DNA of 7,606 bases from Pseudomonadota bacterium (GCA_023433585.1 JAEZCL010000076.1:1-7606); one strand, 5' to 3'; numbered from the stretch's first letter, positions 1-5,495 are shown. Notes: a model not told the origin generated them from the letters alone. Numbers and translations are program-made.

Positions 1-72
1 GGCGCAAGCTGATCGCCCAATGCATCGCCCATGAATTCGGGGCGTGGGACGCGACGCGGACGTTAGCTCCCT

Positions 73-232
73 GTCTCCTCCCCTTGAAATGGGGAGGTGG
101 CGCGGTGCGAATACGCGCCGTGACGGAGGGGGCGGCTCGGTGGTTGGCGGTTGGCGCCAGAAAGACCGAGCAGGCTGAACCAACCCCTCCACCGCTGCGC
201 GGTCCCCCTCCCCGCTCGGGCGGGGAGGAGAC
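73..232. repeat. Foldback (MITE-like) intergenic repeat, copy A
   Basis: A 160-bp element ends in a perfect 11-bp inverted repeat, GTCTCCTCCCC at 73-83 and GGGGAGGAGAC at 222-232. Each end also folds on itself: CCTCCCC pairs with GGGGAGG across a short loop on the left, and CCTCCCCGC pairs with GCGGGGAGG on the right. The interior is an imperfect palindrome and has no credible gene. It shares the string GGGGGCGGCTCGGTG (about 129-143) with copy B at 1358-1470, where it lies in the opposite orientation. Repeats of this style are common between genes in Brevundimonas and Caulobacter-like genomes (from memory). A non-autonomous mobile element or a structured transcript end are both possible. Confidence 0.7.
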
Positions 233-233
233 G

Positions 234-360
234 TCAGTCCAGCATCCTCTCCAGCGTCGCCACTTCGTCCGCCTCCTTGGCCGGCTTGACCCAGCGGATG
301 CGGCTGATGCGGGGAAGCGCATGGCGCTTCGGGTTTCAGGGCGCGTGGCATGGCGTGAAC
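234..360 (-). pseudogene. Remnant of ATP-dependent DNA ligase C-terminus
   Basis: Reading the minus strand back from a TGA at 234-236 gives RISRIRWVKPAKEAD followed by EVATLERMLD. This resembles the very C-terminus of bacterial ATP-dependent DNA ligases, whose last segment typically reads like RFPRI-RIRWDKPA-EADTL-TL. Just upstream, in another frame, lies SAMRFP, exactly the part of the motif that should precede it. One extra G in the GGGG run at 311-314 would join the two frames, and the C-terminal frame meets a stop soon after. A further shift seems needed to include a VHA triplet near 350-358. The rest of the ligase, with its nucleotidyltransferase and OB domains, is absent. I read this as a decayed scrap left by deletion. 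The family assignment is from memory of the motif, over only about 35 residues. Confidence 0.55.
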
Positions 361-387
361 ATAAGGCGCGTGCGGCCTGTTCCCACA

Positions 388-1326
388 TCATCCCACCAGC
401 ATCCGGCCTTCGCCGATGTTCAGGATCAGGCGGCCGTCGCGGAACAGGCTCATGCCCGCCAGCACCGGCGGGATGCCGGGAAGGGCGCTGGGCGGGAAGG
501 TGTGGATCTCGACGTTTTCATACAGGCGCTCGCCCAGGGTCAGGGTCCGCGCCGTCACCACCTGCCCGGCCAGGACGCCGCCCAGCACGATGCTGGACGC
601 CGCGCGCGCCTCGCGTCCGTCCAGCAGGCCGATGGACCGCGCGGTGTCGGCGTTGAGGCTGAGGGCCGGCGAGGCGCCGGTGTCGATCAGGGCGGTCAGT
701 TCCGCGCCCTCCACCGTGATCGGCGCGATCAGGGCGCGGCCGGAGCGGGCGGCGGGCACGGCGGTCGCGCCGCCCGGCGCCACGGCCGCCTCGTCGCGCC
801 CGAAGCGCAGGCGCCGGTTGGGAAAGTCGATGTCCAGCACCAGCCGGCTCAGCACGTCCTGGCCGATAATCAGCCGCGTGTTGAGCCGCTCGTCGGAGGC
901 CAGCGGCCCCAGGTCCAGCACCCCCAGCGCCAGGCCGTTCAGACGCATCCATCCCAGGGCGACGTCCGCCCGCACGGCGCCGCCCACCTGGGCCCCGCCG
1001 CCCAGGCCATAGGCGACGCGCGGCGGAGCCAGCCGTCCGGGCAGGTCCAGCGCCTGGGCCAGGCCGGCGTCCACCACCGAGGCCTGGGCGCCGCTGTCGA
1101 TCAGGGCGTCCACGGTCACGCCGCCGATGCGCGCGCGGGCGGTGACGAACAGACGCTGTGGCGTGGCGAAGGCCAGCCAGCCGCTGGTCCCGTCCACGGC
1201 GAAGGCGATGTCCGGCGCCGGCCAGAACAGATTGTCCCTGGCCCACCACGCCGCCGCCCCGCCCAGGCCGATCAGGCCCAGACTGGTCAGGAATGATCGG
1301 CGCGAACGGCGGGGGGAAGCAGGCAT
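388..1326 (-). CDS. Tat-exported two-lobed retropepsin-like aspartic protease
   Basis: This 312-aa protein begins with a twin-arginine signal: SRRSFL at residues 8-13, then a hydrophobic stretch at about 14-28. It is therefore predicted to be exported folded to the periplasm or held at the inner membrane. Two copies of the aspartic protease core follow. ALIDSGAQASVV has its catalytic-type Asp at 77, and ALIDTGASPALSL has its Asp at 215. Each is followed by a glycine-rich flap-like or hydrophobic beta region (YGLGGGAQVGG at 106-116; LIIGQDVLSRLVLDIDF at 152-168; LAGMSLFRDGRLILNI at 289-304). Retropepsins normally dimerise to bring two Asp together, so this chain may be a single-chain pseudo-dimer. 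The substrate is unknown. No strong Shine-Dalgarno sequence precedes the ATG at 1326, but the Tat motif directly after it supports this start. The GGDEF gene lies upstream on the same strand, separated by a foldback repeat. Confidence 0.85.
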   Translation of the reverse strand: MPASPRRSRRSFLTSLGLIGLGGAAAWWARDNLFWPAPDIAFAVDGTSGWLAFATPQRLFVTARARIGGVTVDALIDSGAQASVVDAGLAQALDLPGRLAPPRVAYGLGGGAQVGGAVRADVALGWMRLNGLALGVLDLGPLASDERLNTRLIIGQDVLSRLVLDIDFPNRRLRFGRDEAAVAPGGATAVPAARSGRALIAPITVEGAELTALIDTGASPALSLNADTARSIGLLDGREARAASSIVLGGVLAGQVVTARTLTLGERLYENVEIHTFPPSALPGIPPVLAGMSLFRDGRLILNIGEGRMLVG

Positions 1327-1357
1327 GGATCAGGATATAATGCGCGAGCCGCGACTA

Positions 1358-1470
1358 TTCTCCTCCCCACCGGAACGATGGGGAGGCGGCGCGGGCGGAG
1401 GGGGATTGGCGACTCGTTCAGGAAACACCGAGCCGCCCCCCTCCACCACCCCGCAAGGCGGGGAGGAGAA
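1358..1470. repeat. Foldback (MITE-like) intergenic repeat, copy B
   Basis: A 113-bp element lies between the GGDEF gene and the protease gene. Its ends form a perfect inverted repeat, TTCTCCTCCCC at 1358-1368 and GGGGAGGAGAA at 1460-1470. Sub-terminal hairpins (CCTCCCC with GGGGAGG, and CCCCGC with GCGGGG) match those of copy A. The interior, read on the minus strand, contains GGGGGCGGCTCGGTG as in copy A, so the two copies are related and inverted relative to each other. It ends two bases before the last codon position of the GGDEF gene and may serve as its transcript end. It has no coding capacity that I would support. Confidence 0.7.
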
Positions 1471-1472
1471 GG

Positions 1473-2036
1473 TCATCGCCCCTTCTTCTTCACCCACATG
1501 GCGGCGTCGGCCTCGGCCAGCCAGGTTTCGGCGTCGGACTGGCCGGCATAGGCGCGCACCCCGAACGAGCCGCCCAGGGGCACGCGCTCGCCGTCCCACT
1601 CGAATCCGTCCGCGTTCAGGGTCTCCAGCAGGCGCCGCGCCTTCTCGCGGCCCTCCTCGGCGCCCGCGTTCAGCAGCAGCAGGGCGAATTCGTCGCCGCC
1701 CAGGCGGCCCACCGCGTCGCTCTCGCGCAGGTTGGCCAGCATCAGTTCGGCCACCCGTTTCAAGGCCGCATCCCCCGCCGGATGGCCCAGCGCGTCATTG
1801 ACCCCCTTGAACCCGTCCAGGTCCAGATACAGCAGCACCGCCGGCACGTCGTGGCGGCGGCAATAGGCGATGGTGCGGTGAAGCGCGGCCATGAAGCCGC
1901 GACGGTTCAGGGCCGGGGTCAGGACGTCGTGGTCGGCCGCCGCCTCGGCCGCCTCGGCCCGCACGCGCAGAGCCTCGACCTCGGCGCGCAGGCGCCGAAG
2001 CTCCGCCTCCAGGTCGATTGCGAGCGCATCGCTCAC
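1473..2036 (-). CDS. GGDEF-domain diguanylate cyclase (short, no sensor domain)
   Basis: The 187-aa protein is predicted to make cyclic di-GMP from two GTP in the cytoplasm. Residues 7-35 form an Ala/Glu/Arg-rich heptad-like segment, likely a dimerising coiled coil. The catalytic domain follows: DVLTPALNRRGF (37-48; usual form DxLTGLxNRRxF, with Pro in place of Gly), LDLDGFKGVND (71-81) with metal and GTP-binding residues, and the signature GGDEF at 113-117. RESD at 104-107 lies exactly five residues before GGDEF, the usual position of the inhibitory I-site, so product feedback is likely. The end reads AEADAAMWVKKKGR, the usual closing helix. I chose the GTG at 2036. An upstream GTG at 2060 is also open, and the open frame continues far into antisense of purE, which cannot be real. 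The gene diverges from purE, with 147 bases between them. Confidence 0.87.
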   Translation of the reverse strand: MSDALAIDLEAELRRLRAEVEALRVRAEAAEAAADHDVLTPALNRRGFMAALHRTIAYCRRHDVPAVLLYLDLDGFKGVNDALGHPAGDAALKRVAELMLANLRESDAVGRLGGDEFALLLLNAGAEEGREKARRLLETLNADGFEWDGERVPLGGSFGVRAYAGQSDAETWLAEADAAMWVKKKGR

Positions 2037-2126
2037 CGGACCCTGACCACCGTCGGACACTCCCGCCGCTCCGCCATGAGGGCGCGACTCACCCCCGTTT
2101 CCGCCTGCTGATGCTAACGCGCGATA

Positions 2127-2153
2127 TTGCTCGCGCAACGCCGGTCCTATAAG
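2127..2153 (+). promoter_or_regulatory. Possible purE promoter
   Basis: TTGCTC at 2127-2132 and TATAAG at 2148-2153 are separated by 15 bases and lie 30-57 bases upstream of the purE start. The CCTATAA context also resembles the Caulobacter housekeeping -10 form GCTANAWC, with TTGnnCG as the -35. The match is partial and was made by eye only. Confidence 0.35.
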
Positions 2154-2183
2154 CCCGCTGTTTCCTTGATGCGCGGAGGGTTC

Positions 2184-2675
2184 ATGGACCGCTCGACGCC
2201 CCAGGTCGCCATCGTCATGGGCAGCCGTTCGGACTGGCCCACAATGAAGTGCGCCGCCGATTCCCTGGACGCCCTGGGCGTGGCGTGGGCGGCGCGCGTC
2301 GTCTCGGCCCACCGCACCCCGGATCGGCTGGCGGCCTTTTCGCGGGGCGCGAAAGCCGAGGGTTTCAAGGTCGTCATCGCCGGGGCGGGCGGCGCGGCGC
2401 ACCTGCCGGGCATGGTCGCCTCCATGACCGAGCTGCCGGTGCTGGGCGTGCCGGTGAAGTCCAAGGCGCTGAAGGGCCTGGATTCCCTGCTCTCCATCGT
2501 CCAGATGCCCGGCGGCGTGCCGGTGGGGACCCTGGCCATCGGCGAGGCGGGCGCGGCCAACGCCGGCATCCTGGCGGCCCAGATCCTGGCCCTGTCGGAC
2601 GAGGCGCTGGCCGGGCGGCTGGCGGCGTGGCGCGCCGAGCTGACCGCCTCGGTCGCCGAGACGGTCGAGGACTGA
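2184..2675 (+). CDS. purE: N5-carboxyaminoimidazole ribonucleotide mutase PurE
   Basis: This 163-aa cytosolic enzyme moves the carboxylate of N5-CAIR to carbon to give CAIR, step 6 of de novo purine synthesis. It uses the product of PurK, encoded next door. Class I PurE hallmarks are present: GSRSDW (13-18), SAHRTP (41-46) with the catalytic His43, AGAGGAAHLPGM (66-77) with His73, and SIVQMPGGVPVGT (104-116). The length fits the family, which forms an octamer. The ATG at 2184 is preceded by GCGGAGGG at 2173-2180 with close spacing, and the protein begins MDRSTPQVAIVMGSRSD as expected. A TTG 19 codons upstream is also in frame, but it coincides with the probable promoter, so I reject it. The gene is intact. 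Confidence 0.97.
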   Translation: MDRSTPQVAIVMGSRSDWPTMKCAADSLDALGVAWAARVVSAHRTPDRLAAFSRGAKAEGFKVVIAGAGGAAHLPGMVASMTELPVLGVPVKSKALKGLDSLLSIVQMPGGVPVGTLAIGEAGAANAGILAAQILALSDEALAGRLAAWRAELTASVAETVED

Positions 2676-2676
2676 T

Positions 2677-3756
2677 TTGGCGCGTTTTCCCCTCGCCCCC
2701 GGCTCGACCATCGGCATTCTGGGCGGCGGCCAGCTGGGTCGGATGCTGAGCCAGGCCGCCGCGCGCCTGGGCTTCGACGTGGTGATCCTGGACCCTCAGC
2801 CGTCGAGCCCGGCGGGCCGCGTGTCGCGCGAACAGATCACCGCCCCCTTCGACGACCCGGACGCGCTGGAGACCCTGGGCCGCCTGTCGGACGTGGTGAC
2901 CTTCGAGTTCGAGAATGTGCCCTCCGCCGCCGTGGACCTTCTGGCCGTCAACGGCGCGGCCGTGGCGCCCGGCCCCACGGCCCTGGCGGTGGCGCAGGAC
3001 CGCACGGCGGAAAAGACGTTCCTGAACGCCGTGGGCGCCGCCACCGTGGATTTCGCCGCCGTCGATTCGGCCGCCGACATCCTGGACGCCCTGCCCCGCA
3101 TCGGCCTGCCCGCCCTGCTCAAGACCCGGCGCGAGGGCTATGACGGCAAGGGCCAGGCCTGGGTGCGTTCGGCGAACGAGGCGGCGGCGGCCTTCGACGC
3201 CATCGGGCGGGCGCCGGCGATCCTGGAGGCGAAGGCCGAGTTCGTCCGCGAACTGTCGATCATCGCCGCGCGCGGGCTGGAGGGAGAGATCGCCGTCTAT
3301 CCCCTGGGCGAGAACCGCCATGCCGAGGGCGTCCTGCGCACCACCCTGGCCCCCGCCGAGGTGCGCCCCGGAACCGCCGCCCGCGCCCGCGAGATCGCCG
3401 AGGCGATCCTGGACGGCCTGGCATATGTGGGGGTGATCGGGGTGGAGCTGTTCGAGCTTTCGGACGGAACCCTGCTGGTCAACGAGATCGCCCCGCGCGT
3501 CCACAACACCGGCCACTGGACCCAGGACGGCTGTCTCTGCGACCAGTTCGAACAGCACATCCGCGCCATCGCCGGATGGCCGCTGGGGGCGACGGATGCG
3601 GTCGCGCGGGTGGAGATGACCAACCTGCTGGGCGACGACGTGCTGGACTGGCCGGCCCTGGCCGCCGAGCCGGATGCGCGCCTGCACCTCTACGGCAAGG
3701 GGGAAGCGCGGCCGGGCCGGAAGATGGGGCATGTGAATCGGGTGCGGGCTATCTGA
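2677..3756 (+). CDS. purK: N5-carboxyaminoimidazole ribonucleotide synthase PurK
   Basis: The 359-aa ATP-grasp enzyme uses ATP and bicarbonate to convert AIR to N5-CAIR, which PurE then rearranges. Motifs in order: GILGGGQLGRML (13-24) of the N-terminal Rossmann-like domain, TFEFENVP (75-82), the ATP-grasp loop KTRREGYDGKGQ (149-160), VGVIGVELF (251-259), the metal and phosphate site NEIAPRVHNTGHWT (269-282), and the C-terminal YGKGEARPGRKMGH (339-352). The start is TTG at 2677, one base after the purE stop. GAGGA at 2667-2671 lies within the last purE codons with five bases of spacing, so translation is probably coupled to purE. No ATG or GTG lies between the start region and the first conserved motif. 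The gene is complete and ends before a repeat-rich stretch. Confidence 0.96.
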   Translation: MARFPLAPGSTIGILGGGQLGRMLSQAAARLGFDVVILDPQPSSPAGRVSREQITAPFDDPDALETLGRLSDVVTFEFENVPSAAVDLLAVNGAAVAPGPTALAVAQDRTAEKTFLNAVGAATVDFAAVDSAADILDALPRIGLPALLKTRREGYDGKGQAWVRSANEAAAAFDAIGRAPAILEAKAEFVRELSIIAARGLEGEIAVYPLGENRHAEGVLRTTLAPAEVRPGTAARAREIAEAILDGLAYVGVIGVELFELSDGTLLVNEIAPRVHNTGHWTQDGCLCDQFEQHIRAIAGWPLGATDAVARVEMTNLLGDDVLDWPALAAEPDARLHLYGKGEARPGRKMGHVNRVRAI

Positions 3757-3759
3757 AAC

Positions 3760-3980
3760 CTTCTCCCGAGGGAGACCTTTGCATAACGGCTGACGGCTCA
3801 AAATTTTCCGCTCATCCCCGCGAACGCGGGGACCCAGTCCTGTCCAGCTTAACGCCGATGCTTCAGGACTGGTGAGCGGTGGATGATCCTCACTCGCTGC
3901 AACACCCAAAGCACTGGGTCCCCGCGTTCGCGGGGATGAGCGGAGATGAAAATTACGCAATGGTCTCCAAGGGGAGAAGG
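3760..3980. repeat. Nested palindromic repeat region downstream of purK
   Basis: This is a roughly 220-bp gene-free inverted structure. The outer arms (3760-3787 and 3953-3980) match imperfectly when one is reversed: CCTTCTCCC, GGAGACC, TTGC and TAA occur in the same order in both. The inner arms are a perfect 31-bp inverted repeat, 3808-3838 against 3913-3943. Each inner arm is itself a hairpin, CCCCGC, GAAC, GCGGGG. Between them a shorter CAGTCCT/AGGACTG pair also folds. The arrangement resembles paired REP-like or foldback elements. It may end the purK transcript. The open frames crossing it are repeat artefacts. Confidence 0.75.
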
Positions 3981-3984
3981 GGGA

Positions 3985-4026
3985 ACCCGCGTACGAAGGC
4001 GCGAAGCGATTTCGTGATTGCGCGGG
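3985..4026. repeat. Imperfect palindrome in intergenic DNA
   Basis: CCCGCG near 3985 faces GCGCGGG near 4020, with TACGAA and TTTCGT pairing imperfectly inside. It is part of the gene-free stretch 3757-4144. The remainder up to 4073 shows no gene or site that I can support. Confidence 0.4.
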
Positions 4027-4073
4027 GGATGAGGGCGTCGGTGGTCAGGCGGTTCGCATCAGAACCCCTCACC

Positions 4074-4113
4074 CTCCACGCAAGGACGGATGCTCGCGCA
4101 TCCGTGCGTGGAG
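4074..4113. repeat. Strong hairpin upstream of transposon
   Basis: CTCCACGCA at 4074-4082 pairs with TGCGTGGAG at 4105-4113. Inside, CGGATGC pairs with GCATCCG around a TCGC loop, leaving a four-base AGGA bulge on one side. This is a clear stem in either transcript direction. It may be a dispersed repeat or a terminator stem. Confidence 0.6.
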
Positions 4114-4116
4114 CCT

Positions 4117-4131
4117 CCCTCTCCCGACGGG
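4117..4131. other. Left half of split terminator-like palindrome, with target duplication
   Basis: CCCTCTCCCGACGGG at 4117-4131 continues, across the transposon, at 6508-6514 (AGAGGGG). Joining them restores a palindrome with ten-base arms (CCCTCTCCCG and CGGGAGAGGG) around one A. The original palindrome lay directly after the COQ9-family stop codon, between the convergent purK and COQ9 genes, where a two-way terminator is expected. CCGACGGG occurs at 4124-4131 and again at 6500-6507, consistent with an 8-bp target duplication (9 bp if CCCGACGGG is taken). Confidence 0.75.
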
Positions 4132-4157
4132 GGGAGTTATATACGTGACAAAGCAAC
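4131..4157 (+). repeat. Left terminal inverted repeat of the transposon
   Basis: It begins GGGGAGTTATATAC, then G (T in the right copy), TGACAAAGCA, A (G in the right copy) and C. Beyond this the two ends diverge. The repeat contains a GGGGAG ribosome-binding-like string and the GTG that opens the first cargo ORF. Confidence 0.9.
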
Positions 4158-4435
4158 CGATGCAGTTTACCGATTCGCCGGGACAGGCCGGTGCTTTTGA
4201 GATCACCCCCGCCATGATCGAGGCGGGGGTTGCCGCCCTTTTCCCTTCTTCGGCACTTCCGTGGGAGGTTCCGGCGGACGTCGTGAGCCGAGTCTTCGTC
4301 GCAATGACAGAAGCTCGCGGCGGTCGCTTCCTTTCGCCGCCACTTCATCCAGATATGCAGCGATCACCGACACCCGCGCCGCCTGATTCACTAGTTTTGG
4401 CAGGCGAGAGATTTCGGTCGGTGCGTGGCTCCTGA
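4145..4435 (+). CDS. Small cargo protein with an ITPAMIEAGVAAL segment; 3' end uncertain
   Basis: The ORF (96 aa) starts at GTG 4145 inside the left terminal repeat. GGGGAG at 4131-4136 is eight bases upstream, so the repeat supplies the ribosome binding site. ATG 4160 is a weaker alternative with no such site. Residues 18-58 (FEITPAMIEAGVAAL, then EVPADVVSRVFVAMTEA) read like a small helical protein type I have seen in alphaproteobacteria and phages, with no known function. Residues after about 60 are proline-rich and lie antisense to the conserved part of the HEPN-like gene, so the tail may be readthrough into foreign sequence. The ORF overlaps that gene's 3' end by 233 bases. It could be a truncated gene fragment rather than a working one. 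Confidence 0.45.
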   Translation: MTKQPMQFTDSPGQAGAFEITPAMIEAGVAALFPSSALPWEVPADVVSRVFVAMTEARGGRFLSPPLHPDMQRSPTPAPPDSLVLAGERFRSVRGS

Positions 4436-4850
4436 GGCGGATTCCAGCGGCCCCCGCGACGCGGACAAGGTCGCTGGTTTTTCGACGGCTGGTGACCATG
4501 AACAGGTTTGATGGGGAATTCGTGACGATATCTGAAAGATCCAATCCGTAGAGGCCGTGGATGAAGTCGTTGCGACCTTCCGACAGCTTCTCGATCTGAG
4601 AGAAGGCGAATTCTGCCCACGCGACCGCATCCTGGTCGTCCAACTTTTCGCGAATGGTGGCGATCCAAATAGAACTGTTGGAACGAATGCTCGTTGATCC
4701 CATAATCTTAAGGGTCGAGGCCAGTGACAGGCCGAGCAGCTTCTTGACGACCATCTGCATCGACCATTCGATCTGCGCTTGAATGGCGCAAAGCTCTCCG
4801 ATCTGTCGAAGCTGCGTTGCCGATAGCGGGATATGAAAGGCTGGCTTCAT
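4203..4850 (-). CDS. HEPN-like cargo protein with R-x4-H motif
   Basis: This 215-aa protein has no named family that I can recognise. Residues 11-42 (LRQIGELCAIQAQIEWSM onward) and 73-100 look helical. RNDFIH at 93-98 sits in SEGRNDFIHGLYG and fits the R-x4-6-H signature of HEPN ribonucleases, in which a polar residue after Arg is usual. HEPN proteins are often RNases in toxin-antitoxin, abortive infection and CRISPR-linked systems, but many are uncharacterised. Residues after about 172 are basic and proline-rich (RRRLGSRRPPEPP, KKGKGRQPPP). They overlap the left-end ORF on the other strand and may not belong to the ancestral protein. The ATG at 4850 has AGGAG (plus-strand CTCCT, 4859-4863) eight bases upstream. 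Its start codon overlaps that of the divergent 43-aa gene. Being a gene is well supported; the HEPN assignment rests on one motif. Confidence 0.7.
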   Translation of the reverse strand: MKPAFHIPLSATQLRQIGELCAIQAQIEWSMQMVVKKLLGLSLASTLKIMGSTSIRSNSSIWIATIREKLDDQDAVAWAEFAFSQIEKLSEGRNDFIHGLYGLDLSDIVTNSPSNLFMVTSRRKTSDLVRVAGAAGIRLRSHAPTEISRLPKLVNQAARVSVIAAYLDEVAAKGSDRRELLSLRRRLGSRRPPEPPTEVPKKGKGRQPPPRSWRG

Positions 4851-4980
4851 GAAGACCGCTCCTGAGAATGAAGGGGACGACGAGTTTCAGCGGGTTCTAG
4901 AGAACCTAGTGAACACGCCGCCGAAGCCGCACGTCGAGAAGAAAGAAGGGCGCGAGCCGAAGCCCGCGCCTGACGAATAG
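4849..4980 (+). CDS. 43-aa acidic cargo protein with TPPKPH motif
   Basis: ATG 4849 to TAG 4978 encodes 43 residues: an acidic start, DDEFQRVLENL as a probable short helix (10-20), TPPKPH at 23-28, and a charged Lys/Glu/Pro tail. AAAGG at 4836-4840 lies eight bases before the ATG. Tiny proteins with F..(V/L)L..L...PPKPH occur in many alphaproteobacteria (from memory) without known function. The gene diverges from the HEPN-like gene with start codons sharing two bases (TCATGA). It ends one base before the stop codon of the convergent HNH gene (TAG then CTA at 4978-4983). The position suggests a partner, possibly an antitoxin or regulator, of the HEPN-like protein. That is inference only. Confidence 0.65.
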   Translation: MKTAPENEGDDEFQRVLENLVNTPPKPHVEKKEGREPKPAPDE

Positions 4981-5322
4981 CTATTGGCTGGTTCGTCGCC
5001 CGGAGAGGGCGTTTACCCCTCCGGAAAGCAGCCCTCCGGATTGTTCAAGGGCGTTCCCGAGAAGCCCCCCCAGCGAGCGGTTCTTTCGGCAGTGGAGCGC
5101 CCGCACGTTGTCGAGGGTGTCCGTTCCACCGATGGCGGTCGGGACAATGTGATCGACCTCCCATCCGTAATCGCCTTGTACGCCGTAGTCGCTCCGCCTG
5201 ATGGCGGTGCCGTAGTCGTCGAGCCGCCAGTCTTGCGGCGGAAAACCGGGGCGCGGGCGGCATCGCTGCCAGGCGGCGATCTTCTTCTGTTCAAGCCACG
5301 GGAGTTGGCTTAAGTCGTTCAT
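4981..5322 (-). CDS. HNH endonuclease (transposon cargo)
   Basis: The 113-aa protein carries one HNH nuclease domain: WEVDHIVPTAIGGTDTLDN at 54-72 gives the metal-binding Asp57 and catalytic-type His58, Asn72 is the central Asn, and ALHCRKNRSLGG at 75-86 supplies His77 and Asn81. The Gly/Leu-rich tail has no recognised role. I chose ATG 5322 over ATG 5349 because AAGGA precedes it with eight bases of spacing. The domain resembles small stand-alone HNH proteins of phages and mobile elements that cut DNA. Its role in a transposon could be defence against rival DNA or a homing-like benefit, but nothing here decides. It lies downstream of the transposase on the same strand, with 173 bases between them. 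Confidence 0.85.
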   Translation of the reverse strand: MNDLSQLPWLEQKKIAAWQRCRPRPGFPPQDWRLDDYGTAIRRSDYGVQGDYGWEVDHIVPTAIGGTDTLDNVRALHCRKNRSLGGLLGNALEQSGGLLSGGVNALSGRRTSQ

Positions 5323-5360
5323 GTGGGTAGTCCTTGATGGTGCCCGCATGGGGCTGGTTA

Positions 5361-5400
5361 TCGTTTGCCGCTGACCTTGGTCGGGATGGGCAGCAAACGA
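5361..5400. repeat. Inverted repeat upstream of HNH gene
   Basis: TCGTTTG at 5361-5367 pairs with CAAACGA at 5394-5400. Inside, GCTG pairs with CAGC, and GACCTTGGTC at 5373-5382 is a palindrome. It lies between the transposase stop and the HNH start. A TATGAT on the minus strand (plus-strand 5410-5415) could be a -10 for the HNH gene, but no convincing -35 accompanies it. The structure may be a transposase terminator, an operator or a leader hairpin. Confidence 0.45.
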
Positions 5401-5495
5401 TTCCAGCCTATCATACAGCTCCGCTTCGCGTGCACGTTTTGTTCTCGCGGCCTGTCGACACGTGGCGCAGCCACCAGAGGCGCCTAGCCTTCTGC

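Noticed and set aside
3..72. Possible end of a plus-strand gene reading RKLIAQCIAHEFGAWDATR, or a minus-strand start MGDALGDQLA from ATG 32
   Set aside because: The plus frame has no stop before it runs into the foldback repeat, the minus start has no ribosome binding site, and neither stretch is long enough to assign.
151..1296. Long plus-strand open frame (381 codons) across the protease gene
   Set aside because: It is antisense to a protein with a Tat signal and two DSG/DTG motifs, and its own translation is Gln/Arg/Gly-rich with no motif, as expected for a GC-rich shadow frame.
2037..2717. Upstream extension of the GGDEF frame over purE
   Set aside because: It is antisense to conserved PurE codons and has no similarity to any sensor domain.
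3808..3943. CRISPR array
   Set aside because: Only two repeat units are present and they are inverted rather than direct, with no regular spacers.
2374..3960. 528-codon minus-strand open frame over purE, purK and the repeat
   Set aside because: Complementary-strand shadow of purE and purK, with low-complexity composition and no motif.
3953..4348. Minus-strand open frame of 131 codons crossing the left transposon end
   Set aside because: It translates hairpins, the target palindrome and the terminal repeat. Its peptide reflects repeats, not a gene.
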